Source: Pseudomonas nicosulfuronedens (GTDB taxonomy: Bacteria; Pseudomonadota; Gammaproteobacteria; Pseudomonadales; Pseudomonadaceae). From it: a stretch of DNA of 64,000 nt. Below, piece after piece: positions 1-7,149 of the stretch; positions within the stretch are counted from its first letter, which is position 1, and each line of letters begins with the position of its first letter. The stretch is from assembly GCF_005877905.1 (NCBI RefSeq), contig NZ_SWDV01000028.1, forward strand, positions 59,679-123,678, read 5' to 3'. Position numbers and translations under genes: made by a program. The notes beneath the pieces are model-generated. The model saw only the letters and a program-made list of their open reading frames with translations. It was not told where the DNA came from and did no database searches.

Positions 1-3000
1 AAGCGTACGGATCAGCGCCAGCTGCGTGCTGATGAAATCCACCACCAGGCCGAAGCGCACCTTCTGCGCATAAGCCAGTCCCTGCTCCGCCTCTTCATGG
101 ACCTGCGCCAGCGGCTCGCCGAGGAACAGCACATCGGAGATGTGGCCGTTGCCGGCATAGGCGGCGTAAGCCAGGTCGCCGACGCGGTTGGCCGCGACGA
201 AAGCACGGCGCAGTAGCTCCCGACACTCGCCTACCGGGCGCATCCAGCGCGCCACGAACATCGAGAAGCACAGATAGGTTCGCGCTTCATGGCGATTCAG
301 GCCGCGCCGGTCGACCAGCTCGCAGCCCAGGCGACCAAAGCGGTAGCCGGCCTCGAAATCACCGAAACGGCGGCCAGCGATCCGCCCGACATTCGCGTAG
401 AGCATGCAGGAGGCGTCGCAGTTGCCCCGCTCCAGGCTCAGGCTGACGGCCTTGCAGATGGTCAGGCAGGCCAGGTTGGCGTCGCTCTGCAGGGCCGGAG
501 CGAACAGTTTGCCGAGGGCATCGAGGGTCGCCAGGGAGGCGGCATCCTCCATCAGCGGCAGGTCGATCAGTTGTTCGATACTGCGCTCGCCCAGTTGCGT
601 CCAGATCTGCTGGTATTCCTCGCGCACCTGCTTGTCGCCCGGGTGTGCCGACCAGTGGATGCCGACCGCCTGCAGGTACGCCAGGCACACGGCGACGGCC
701 CTGTCGCTGTGGTCCTGCAACAGGCACACGTCCATCTGCAGGCAGGCCACCGCCGCCTGCTCCACCGTGGTGGCAGCGCGTGGCGTCAGCGCGGTCAGGC
801 GCTCGTCAGCCAGCGCCAGCTGGCCAGTAAGGAATTCACACTCGGCACGATTGAGCTCCAGGGCGAAGCACAGGTCGTGGCGGCGCTCCCAGCAATCACC
901 GTCGAGCAGCTCCGCCCCGGTACCCAGGTAGGCCAGCGCCGAGCCATAGGCACTGGAAGCCTTGGCGCGTTGCCCAGCCAGCAGGTTGTATTCGGCCAGT
1001 TGTTCACGCTCGGCGCGGGCCTCGATCAGCCTGGCGCCGCGATTGAGCTGGCCGACGATCTCGAAGATGGCCTCTTCGCGCCGCTCCGCAGGCGTCTGCT
1101 CGGCCAGCAGGCGGCCAATGCGCAGGTGCGCCTCGGCACGGGCGGTTTCAGCGATCAGTGAATACGCTGCCTCGTGAATGCGGTCGTGGGCAAACGCGCA
1201 GGCGCCCTCCACGCGCTCCACCAGTTCCTGGCGCACCGCCGACCAGAGTATCGAGTGGACCTTGGCCGACGGCAGGTCGAGCACGGTCGCCAAGGTATCG
1301 ATCTGAGCCATGTTGCCCAGGCAGGCCAACTGCTGCAGGGCCTCGCGGGTTTCCAGCGGCAGGCGCGCAAGCTTGCCGACCATGAGGTCGACGACATTGT
1401 CGGTGAAGCCCTTGGCGTGGATGCGCTCCGGCTCCCAGCGCCAGCGCCGGGCGTCGTGGTCGTAGGTCAGCAACTCTTCCTCGGCCAGCGCCTGGAGGAA
1501 CTGGATGACGAAGAACGGGTTGCCGGCGGTCTTGTCCTGCACCAGTCGGGCCAGCGCCACGATGCTCGGCGGCGGACAGCGGAGGGCCTCAGCGATCAAC
1601 TGCTCGATGTGCGCGCGCGCGAGCGGCGCCAGGCGGATCTCGTCGATGCGCACGCCGGCCTGGCGGATAGCTTGGAGCTTGCGCGTCAGCGGATGAGTGG
1701 CATCCACCTCGTTGTCGCGGTAGGCGCCCACCAGCATCAGGTGGCGCAGCTCCGAATGGGTGAGCAGGTCTTCCAGCAGGTCGAGGGTCGCCGCATCCAG
1801 CCATTGCAGGTCGTCGAGGAACAGCGCCAGCGGGTGGTCGGCGCGGGCGAACACCCCGATGAAGCGGCGGAACACCAGCAGGAAGCGACGCTGAGCCTGC
1901 TGCGGCTCCAGTTCCGGCACCGGTGGCTGATCGCCGATGATCAGCCGCAGCTCGGGAATCAGATCGGTAATCAACCGGGCGTTGGGCTCCAGCGCCTCCA
2001 GCAGTGCACTGCGCCAGCCCTCCAGCACGTCGCCGCTCTTGCCCAGCAGCGTGCGCACCAGCCCCTGGAAGGCCTGCACCAGCGTCGAGTAGGGAATGTC
2101 GCGCTTGTACTGGTCGAACTTGCCGGAAGCGAACAATCCGCGCGGCGGCACCAGCACCTTGTGCAACTCGTTGACCACCGAGGACTTGCCGATCCCGGAA
2201 TAGCCTGACACCAGCACCAATTCGGGTGTGCTGCTGGCGACGATGCGCGCGAAGGCCTCGACCAGCACCTCGACCTCATGTTCGCGGCCGTAGAGCTTCT
2301 CGGGGACCAGCAGGCGATCCGGTGTGCCCTGTTCGTCCAGCGTGAAGGCTTCGATGCGCCCTTCCCGCTGCCAGTCGTCCAGACAGCGACGCAGGTCGTG
2401 CTCGACGCCGGCAGCACTCTGGTAACGCTCCTCGGCGGTCTTGGCGAGCAGCTTGAGAACGATCAGCGAGAGCATCGGTGGCACGCCAGCAACCCGTTCG
2501 CCGGGCGGCAGGGGCTTGCGTGCGATGTGGCAGTGCACCCATTCCATCGGGTCGCTGGCGGTGAACGGCAGCGCTCCCGTGAGCATCTGGTAGAGGACCA
2601 CGCCAAAGGCATAAAGGTCGCTGCGCGAGTCGATGGAGCGGTTCATCCGCCCGGTCTGTTCCGGCGCCATGTAGGCCAGCGTGCCGGCAATGGTCTCCGG
2701 CGGTTCGGGCGCCTGGCGCTCGCGCGGCAACTTCGAGGCCAGGCCGAAGCCGGTCAGGCGCGCCTGGCCATCGGTGCAGTTGACCTGGATGTGGTTGGGC
2801 TTGAGGTCCTTGTGCACCAGGCCGCGCTGGTGCAGGTGGCGCAGCGCCACGGCGATGTCCACGGCCAGGCGCAGACAGGTTCCAATGTCCAGGGCCTGGC
2901 GCAGCAAGCCTGACAGCGGCTCGCCGCCGGGGTCGTCTAGCAGCAGGCGGGTCTTGCCGCCTTCGCGATGCAGCGCCTGCGGGCGCAGCGCCCAGGCGCT

Positions 3001-3174
3001 GTGCAGTTCGTCACGCAGGCTGTACTCGTGGGCCAGCCGATCCAGCGTGGCAGGCAAGGGATGTTCGGCGGCCGGGCGCACCAGCAGCACGCTGGCACCG
3101 CCATCACCGGATGGGCGGGCGCGGCAGAACACCCGCTCGCCGTCGTCCCACAGGATCTTCTGTTTGCTGGCCAT
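1..3174 (-). CDS. Hybrid Ser/Thr-(pseudo)kinase / AAA ATPase signalling protein, 3' end beyond window
   Basis: Partial gene: 1058 codons run without a stop from ATG 3174 (AGAGG-type RBS upstream) off the left edge. Residues about 1-270 form a protein-kinase fold, followed by a large AAA/predicted-ATPase domain with Walker A (GYSGIGKSS) and Walker B-like FLDDLQWLD, then helical TPR-like repeats. Proteins of this architecture usually continue into GAF and histidine-kinase domains (about 1700+ residues); that part is not visible here. The kinase core looks degenerate: the catalytic loop is HKDLKPNH rather than HRDLKPxN, and the Mg-binding DFG reads GFG (LTGFGLAS). The gene lies 68 bp downstream of the FixJ-type regulator on the same strand, so the two probably form a sensor/regulator pair. 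The inducing signal is unknown. Confidence 0.85.
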   Translation of the reverse strand, partial: MASKQKILWDDGERVFCRARPSGDGGASVLLVRPAAEHPLPATLDRLAHEYSLRDELHSAWALRPQALHREGGKTRLLLDDPGGEPLSGLLRQALDIGTCLRLAVDIAVALRHLHQRGLVHKDLKPNHIQVNCTDGQARLTGFGLASKLPRERQAPEPPETIAGTLAYMAPEQTGRMNRSIDSRSDLYAFGVVLYQMLTGALPFTASDPMEWVHCHIARKPLPPGERVAGVPPMLSLIVLKLLAKTAEERYQSAAGVEHDLRRCLDDWQREGRIEAFTLDEQGTPDRLLVPEKLYGREHEVEVLVEAFARIVASSTPELVLVSGYSGIGKSSVVNELHKVLVPPRGLFASGKFDQYKRDIPYSTLVQAFQGLVRTLLGKSGDVLEGWRSALLEALEPNARLITDLIPELRLIIGDQPPVPELEPQQAQRRFLLVFRRFIGVFARADHPLALFLDDLQWLDAATLDLLEDLLTHSELRHLMLVGAYRDNEVDATHPLTRKLQAIRQAGVRIDEIRLAPLARAHIEQLIAEALRCPPPSIVALARLVQDKTAGNPFFVIQFLQALAEEELLTYDHDARRWRWEPERIHAKGFTDNVVDLMVGKLARLPLETREALQQLACLGNMAQIDTLATVLDLPSAKVHSILWSAVRQELVERVEGACAFAHDRIHEAAYSLIAETARAEAHLRIGRLLAEQTPAERREEAIFEIVGQLNRGARLIEARAEREQLAEYNLLAGQRAKASSAYGSALAYLGTGAELLDGDCWERRHDLCFALELNRAECEFLTGQLALADERLTALTPRAATTVEQAAVACLQMDVCLLQDHSDRAVAVCLAYLQAVGIHWSAHPGDKQVREEYQQIWTQLGERSIEQLIDLPLMEDAASLATLDALGKLFAPALQSDANLACLTICKAVSLSLERGNCDASCMLYANVGRIAGRRFGDFEAGYRFGRLGCELVDRRGLNRHEARTYLCFSMFVARWMRPVGECRELLRRAFVAANRVGDLAYAAYAGNGHISDVLFLGEPLAQVHEEAEQGLAYAQKVRFGLVVDFISTQLALIRTL

Positions 3175-3242
3175 CGGCTCGGCAACCTCTCAGGGGTTTC
3201 TGCTGCCCCCGAGTGGCGGTCAGCGACGGTCTTGCAATCGGT

Positions 3243-3905
3243 TCAGGTCGTCCGCTGTAACGGCTCGACGCCCAACGCCTCGGCCATACGCACCAGATCG
3301 GCGACGGAGCGCGCGGCCAGCTTCTTCATCACCTGGCCGCGGTGAACCTTCACGGTCACTTCGCTGAGATTGAGCTCGGCGGCGATCTGCTTGTTCATCA
3401 ATCCCGCCACGACGAAGCGCAGCACTTCACGCTCGCGCAGAGTCAGTGCCTCGAACGCCTGGCGCAACGCCGCAACGGACTGTTCGGCCTGCAAGCGCTC
3501 GCCGTCTCGGACCAAGGCGCTGGCTACCGCGTCCAGCATGTCCTGGTCGCGGAAGGGCTTGGCCAGGAAGTCCACCGCACCGGCCTTCATGGCCTTGACC
3601 GTCATGGCGATATCGCCGTGGCCGGTCATGAACACGATGGGCATGCGCACCCCGCTCTTCTCCATCTGCTCCTGGAAGGCCAGGCCGCTCTCGCCGCGCA
3701 GGCGCACGTCGAGAACCAGGCAACTGGGCACTTCATGCCGGACAAAAGACAGAAAGGCCTGGGTGGAATCGAAGGTCTGCACCTGCAGGCCGATGGAGCG
3801 CAGCAAGCCATCGAGGGCGAGGCGCATGGACTCGTCGTCATCGACCACATAGACCACCGGCTCCTTCGGGCCTTGCGGCGGATTGAAATGCGACGACGAG
3901 CTCAT
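3243..3905 (-). CDS. FixJ/NarL-type response regulator (receiver + LuxR HTH)
   Basis: 220 aa. The N-terminal receiver has the acidic pocket VVDDDES, the phospho-acceptor Asp near residue 66 (CLVLDVRL), the switch Thr (FMTGHGD) and Lys (LAKPF). The C-terminal LuxR-type HTH reads LTLREREVLRFVVAGLMNKQIA. The start at 3905 is chosen because AAGGAGG lies just upstream; a longer reading to 3980 has no such site. It is transcribed just ahead of the hybrid kinase/ATPase gene and is probably its partner. It is a candidate to bind the ATACCTnnGTAT boxes near 6.3-6.95 kb; that link is inference from proximity. Confidence 0.9.
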   Translation of the reverse strand: MSSSSHFNPPQGPKEPVVYVVDDDESMRLALDGLLRSIGLQVQTFDSTQAFLSFVRHEVPSCLVLDVRLRGESGLAFQEQMEKSGVRMPIVFMTGHGDIAMTVKAMKAGAVDFLAKPFRDQDMLDAVASALVRDGERLQAEQSVAALRQAFEALTLREREVLRFVVAGLMNKQIAAELNLSEVTVKVHRGQVMKKLAARSVADLVRMAEALGVEPLQRTT

Positions 3906-3921
3906 CTTGCCTCCTTTCGGG

Positions 3922-3938
3922 ACCGCGACACTCGCGGT
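3922..3938. promoter_or_regulatory. Short perfect inverted repeat in response-regulator leader
   Basis: ACCGCGA-cac-TCGCGGT, 7-bp perfect arms with a 3-base loop, 17 bp upstream of the response-regulator ATG. It could be an operator or a leader hairpin; only the symmetry is visible. Confidence 0.35.
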
Positions 3939-4067
3939 GTGCAGGTCAAAAAATCTAGTCCATGATGGGGCTCGCGGCAAAATGCCAGCCCAATGGTCAT
4001 GGGGGCCGGGGCGATGCCTGCGGATTCGTCCATGGCGCGCACCACACCGCTGCTGCGAGCAAGGCTA

Positions 4068-4094
4068 GCCTGGCGAAGCGAAGCGCCGCCAGGC
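4068..4094. promoter_or_regulatory. Inverted repeat between divergent regulators
   Basis: GCCTGGCG and CGCCAGGC, 8-bp perfect arms separated by 11 bases, between the response-regulator and GlxA-type regulator genes. Both genes point away from it, so it is unlikely to be a terminator; an operator is possible. Confidence 0.3.
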
Positions 4095-4112
4095 CAGAAA
4101 ACCCTGAATATC

Positions 4113-4128
4113 GGCCACACCTGTGGCC
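4113..4128. promoter_or_regulatory. 16-bp dyad upstream of AraC-type regulator
   Basis: GGCCACA-cc-TGTGGCC, perfect 7-bp arms, about 60 bp before the GlxA-type regulator start. It is a candidate operator. The palindrome is certain, the role is not. Confidence 0.35.
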
Positions 4129-4187
4129 CTTGAAGCGCCCGGCCACTGTCTTTCTTCCACCCGGCCACCCGAACAGGCAGAACCCCG

Positions 4188-5201
4188 ATGGCAAGCGCCT
4201 TTACTCCTCCTATCCCGCTCCCGGCGACGATGCCGATCACCGTCGCCTTCGTCGCCTACCCGCGGATGGGCCTGCTCGACCTGAGCGGTGCCCAGACTGT
4301 GTTCTGGGCCGCCAGCAAGGCCCTGGTACAACGCGGCCTGCCAGGCTACCGACTGCTGACGGCAAGCCTGTGCGGCGGCCTGGTGAGCACCGTCGAAGGA
4401 TTATCGGTGGACACCAGCGGCCTGGCTGAACTCGACCTCGCCGAAGTCGACACTCTGGTTGTCCCCGGCGCCCCGGACATCTGCGAAACCCTCGACAGTC
4501 ACGGTGAACTGGCGGCCTGGCTGAACCACGCGGCGCCCAGAGTGCGCCGGGTTGCATCGGTGTGCAGCGGCGCCTTCCTGCTGGCCAAGGCTGGCTTGCT
4601 CGACGGCTGCCGAGCCGCGACCCACTGGGCCATGTGCGACACCCTGCAACAGTGCTTCCCGGCCCTGGAAGTAGACGCCGACGCGATCTTCATCCAGCAG
4701 GGAGCGGTCTGGACCTCGGCGGGCGTCACCGCCGGCATCGACCTCGCACTGGCGCTGGTGGAAGCCGACTGCGGCCGTGAAGTCAGCATGCAGGCGGCGC
4801 GGGAGCTGGTGGTCTACCTCAAGCGCCCTGGCGGGCAGGCGCAGTACAGCACCCTGCTGCAATTGCAGACCCAGGACAGCCCGGCCTTCGACGAACTGCA
4901 CCTGTGGCTGGCGGAGAATCTGGGCGATGCAGAGCTCACCGTGGAACGCCTGGCCGAGCAGGCGAAGATGAGCCTGCGCAACTTCTCCCGCGTGTACAAG
5001 GAACGCACCGGGCGCACGCCGGCCAAGGCCATCGAGCTGTTCCGGCTGGAAGCGGCGAAACGCCTGTTGGAAAACTCCTCGCGCAACATAGAGCAGATCG
5101 CCCGCGCCTGCGGTTTCGCCGACGAGGAACGGCTGCGCAGCACCTTCCAGCGCCACCTGTCGATCTCGCCGCGCGACTACCGCAGCCGTTTCACCCGCTG
5201 A
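4188..5201 (+). CDS. GlxA-family transcriptional regulator (DJ-1/PfpI-like domain + AraC HTH)
   Basis: 337 aa. Residues about 15-200 form a glutamine-amidotransferase/DJ-1-like sensory domain with the nucleophile-elbow segment ASVCSGAFLLA. Residues about 225-335 are a C-terminal AraC HTH pair (LTVERLAEQAKMSLRNFSRV and IEQIARACGFADEERL). Members sense small metabolites and activate catabolic or detoxification genes. The start is uncertain: ATG 4188 and the internal ATG at 4230 (MPITVAF) both have weak ribosome sites. The 3' end is 15 bp from the convergent end of the LysR-type gene. The target is unknown. Confidence 0.88.
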   Translation: MASAFTPPIPLPATMPITVAFVAYPRMGLLDLSGAQTVFWAASKALVQRGLPGYRLLTASLCGGLVSTVEGLSVDTSGLAELDLAEVDTLVVPGAPDICETLDSHGELAAWLNHAAPRVRRVASVCSGAFLLAKAGLLDGCRAATHWAMCDTLQQCFPALEVDADAIFIQQGAVWTSAGVTAGIDLALALVEADCGREVSMQAARELVVYLKRPGGQAQYSTLLQLQTQDSPAFDELHLWLAENLGDAELTVERLAEQAKMSLRNFSRVYKERTGRTPAKAIELFRLEAAKRLLENSSRNIEQIARACGFADEERLRSTFQRHLSISPRDYRSRFTR

Positions 5202-5216
5202 GCGTTGCAGCCGCGC

Positions 5217-6152
5217 TCAGGCCACGGCCAGCGCCAGCGAACGCTCCGGCTGCGGCTCCAGGTGACGGGCGAAACAGCCGCGCAGCCAGCGCTCACGCGG
5301 GTCGGCATGGCTGGTGCCGCGCCAGGCCATGGACAGGTCGGGACTCGACAACGGCAGCGGCGCGTATTCGGCGCGCAGGCCTTCCACCCGCGCCATTGCC
5401 TGCGCCACGTAGTCGGGCACGATGGCGAGCATGTCGCTGCCGGCCAGCAGCACCGGCAAGGCGCTGAACTGCGGCACCGCCAGCACCACCCGGCGCTGCC
5501 GGTCATGATGCGCCAAGGCGCGGTCGACATCGTCGGTCACCTTGCCCAATGCGGACACCGCCACATGGGGCCGCCGGCAGAACTCATCGAGGCTCACTGG
5601 CCCCGCCGCCGAATCCGCGCGCAGCAGCATCGGCTGCACCGGACGCAGGCTGCGGCAATGGGCGCTGGCCGGCAGCTCCTGCGCCTGGCCGATGCCCAGG
5701 GAAATATCCCCAGCGACCAGCAGCTGCGGCATTTGCCAGGTATCGACCCGGCGCACCACCAGGGTGATGTTTGGCGCTTCGGCGCGCAGTTGCTGCATCA
5801 GCCGTGGCAGCAGTGCGTATTCGACTTCGTCGCACAGCCCGACGTGGAAGGTTTCTTCGCTGGTGCGCGGATCGAACTCCCGCGCGCAGCTCAGGGCCAG
5901 GGCGATGCCTTCCAGGGCTGGCCCCAGGCGCACGTGGATTTCCTCGGCCCGCGCAGTGGGCTCCATCGCTCTCCCGCTGCGGATGAACAGCGGGTCGTCG
6001 AACATCGTCCGCAGACGGTTCAACGCACTGCTCACGGTGGTCTGACAGAGGAACAGGCGTTCGCCCGCCCGGGTCACGTTGCGCTCGCGCATCATGGTTT
6101 CGAAGACCACCAGCAAGTTGATGTCAGCATGTCGCAGGTCATTTCTGTTCAT
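5217..6152 (-). CDS. LysR-family regulator, MexT-like
   Basis: 311 aa. N-terminal winged HTH (MNRNDLRHADINLLVVFETM, then VTRAGERLFLCQTTVSSALNRLR), followed by a periplasmic-binding-protein-like effector domain. The opening residues closely resemble MexT, the activator of mexEF-oprN in P. aeruginosa, from memory of that protein. The start at MNRND (6152) is preferred over 6179 by family homology. No mexEF-oprN operon is adjacent; the divergent neighbour is a lone receiver gene, then an FAD oxidoreductase and an MBL hydrolase. It may therefore be a paralogue with a local redox-stress role. Confidence 0.85.
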   Translation of the reverse strand: MNRNDLRHADINLLVVFETMMRERNVTRAGERLFLCQTTVSSALNRLRTMFDDPLFIRSGRAMEPTARAEEIHVRLGPALEGIALALSCAREFDPRTSEETFHVGLCDEVEYALLPRLMQQLRAEAPNITLVVRRVDTWQMPQLLVAGDISLGIGQAQELPASAHCRSLRPVQPMLLRADSAAGPVSLDEFCRRPHVAVSALGKVTDDVDRALAHHDRQRRVVLAVPQFSALPVLLAGSDMLAIVPDYVAQAMARVEGLRAEYAPLPLSSPDLSMAWRGTSHADPRERWLRGCFARHLEPQPERSLALAVA

Positions 6153-6306
6153 GGTTTCGCCCGCCTGGTGAAGTTGCATCCGAACAGCCTTTCGCTGGGC
6201 CCGCTCACTTCTCCAGGCTTGCGATGTGATTGCAGATTATTCAGGCGAAACCTTCTAGTCAGTTGTACATGGGTGCTATACAGCCACCCGTTGGTTATCT
6301 GAACCG

Positions 6307-6318
6307 ATACCTGGGTAT
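6307..6318. promoter_or_regulatory. ATACCTnnGTAT box, copy 1
   Basis: ATACCTGGGTAT. One of three matches to ATACCTnnGTAT within 650 bp; it lies 160 bp before the lone-receiver start. The short symmetric form is compatible with LuxR/NarL-type response-regulator sites, but the binding protein is unknown. Confidence 0.5.
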
Positions 6319-6324
6319 TGTTCC

Positions 6325-6347
6325 AGCAGACTTGTCGACGCAACTAT
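6325..6347 (+). promoter_or_regulatory. Partial MexT nod-box-like sequence
   Basis: AGCA-N5-GTCGAC-N3-ACTAT. The MexT consensus as I remember it is ATCA-N5-GTCGAT-N4-ACYAT, so this is an imperfect match with one spacer base missing. It sits between the MexT-like gene and its divergent neighbour, where a LysR autoregulatory site would be expected. Confidence 0.3.
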
Positions 6348-6398
6348 CATCGAGATCAGACTGCAAGCCGGAATATCCATACTCAGGTGTTGTCCGAC

Positions 6399-6412
6399 TA
6401 TACCTAGGTATA
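6399..6412. promoter_or_regulatory. Perfect 14-bp palindrome containing ATACCTnnGTAT box, copy 2
   Basis: TATACCTAGGTATA is fully self-complementary and about 66 bp upstream of the lone-receiver start. It has the same core as the boxes at 6307 and 6943. Confidence 0.55.
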
Positions 6413-6478
6413 CTTCTCCGACTTGTTCGACGGCGTATCTTGCAAGTACGGCAGGCGCCGCCACGAGCGCCCCAGAGG

Positions 6479-6868
6479 ATGCAAAAGACGCAAATGCGCA
6501 ATAAGGCTGTCATTGCAGTAGTCGACGACGACGAATCCCTGCGCACCGCGCTGGAAGGCCTGCTGCGTGCTACCGGGTACCTGGCTCGCACCTATGGCGG
6601 TGCCCGCGAGTTCCTCGACTCCGACGGCCCCGAACTGGCCGGCTGCCTGATCTCCGACATCCAGATGCCAGGCATGTGCGGCGTCGAACTCTACCAGGCG
6701 TTGCGCAGCCGTGGCCTGGAACTCCCCGTGATCTTCATGACCGCCTACCCCGGCGAAAAACCGCGCATCAACACCGCAATGCCCGGCGTCATCGCCTGCC
6801 TGCCCAAGCCGTTCGAAGCCGACCAGTTGCTGGACTGCATCGAGACCGCCCTGCTGCCCAAACTCTGA
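6479..6868 (+). CDS. Lone receiver-domain protein (response regulator without output domain)
   Basis: About 129 aa (125 aa if it starts at ATG 6494). A complete FixJ-like receiver: VVDDDES, phospho-acceptor Asp in CLISDIQMPG (residue 55 counted from MRNK), switch Thr in FMTAY and Lys in CLPKPF. The protein ends straight after the receiver, so it has no DNA-binding or enzymatic output. AGAGG lies immediately before ATG 6479, which suits the 6494 start better. Such proteins can act as phosphate sinks or protein-binding switches. It probably belongs to the same phosphorelay as the hybrid kinase and FixJ-type regulator at 1-3.9 kb; that is inference. Confidence 0.75.
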   Translation: MQKTQMRNKAVIAVVDDDESLRTALEGLLRATGYLARTYGGAREFLDSDGPELAGCLISDIQMPGMCGVELYQALRSRGLELPVIFMTAYPGEKPRINTAMPGVIACLPKPFEADQLLDCIETALLPKL

Positions 6869-6942
6869 ATTTCAGAATTCCCGGGCAAGTTACTGCGCCC
6901 ACGCATTACCACCCAAAAGAGTACTGCCCGCAGCCTCACTCG

Positions 6943-6954
6943 ATACCTTCGTAT
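6943..6954. promoter_or_regulatory. ATACCTnnGTAT box, copy 3
   Basis: ATACCTTCGTAT, in the 281-bp region between the lone receiver and the FAD oxidoreductase, about 196 bp before the oxidoreductase start. It matches the fixed bases of the two boxes at 6307 and 6400. Confidence 0.5.
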
Positions 6955-7101
6955 AGTCCCCTTCCACACATGCGTAATTCCCGCACACCGATGTAGAAGT
7001 GCATCCGGAAGTTCTCCTCCCTAGCATGGATTTACAGCGGACGACTGCCGACAGAACAACGCGAACCACAGTTTTCCATACCCCGTCAGCGTCACGCCGA
7101 A

Positions 7102-7121
7102 CTTGAAGCAGTTACTTCAAG
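7102..7121. promoter_or_regulatory. Inverted repeat close to the FAD oxidoreductase start
   Basis: CTTGAAG-cagtta-CTTCAAG, perfect 7-bp arms, ending 28 bp before ATG 7150. Position and symmetry fit an operator for a LysR- or MerR-type regulator, or a leader hairpin. Confidence 0.4.
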
Positions 7122-7149
7122 GAAAATCATCCATTCGAGTCAGGAGCAC

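Larger units (their letters stand above)
6153..6478. other. 325-bp divergent intergenic region, AT-richer than surroundings
   Basis: It separates the MexT-like regulator from the lone receiver gene and has visibly lower GC than the flanking genes. It contains two copies of ATACCTnnGTAT and a partial LysR/nod-box-like match. No convincing ORF is seen; the long plus-strand reading through it is an N-terminal overextension of the receiver gene. Confidence 0.6.

Noticed and set aside
6230..6478. 83-residue N-terminal extension of the lone receiver
   Set aside because: The segment is not protein-like, lies in AT-richer promoter DNA with palindromes, and the receiver fold begins at MRNKAVIAVV.
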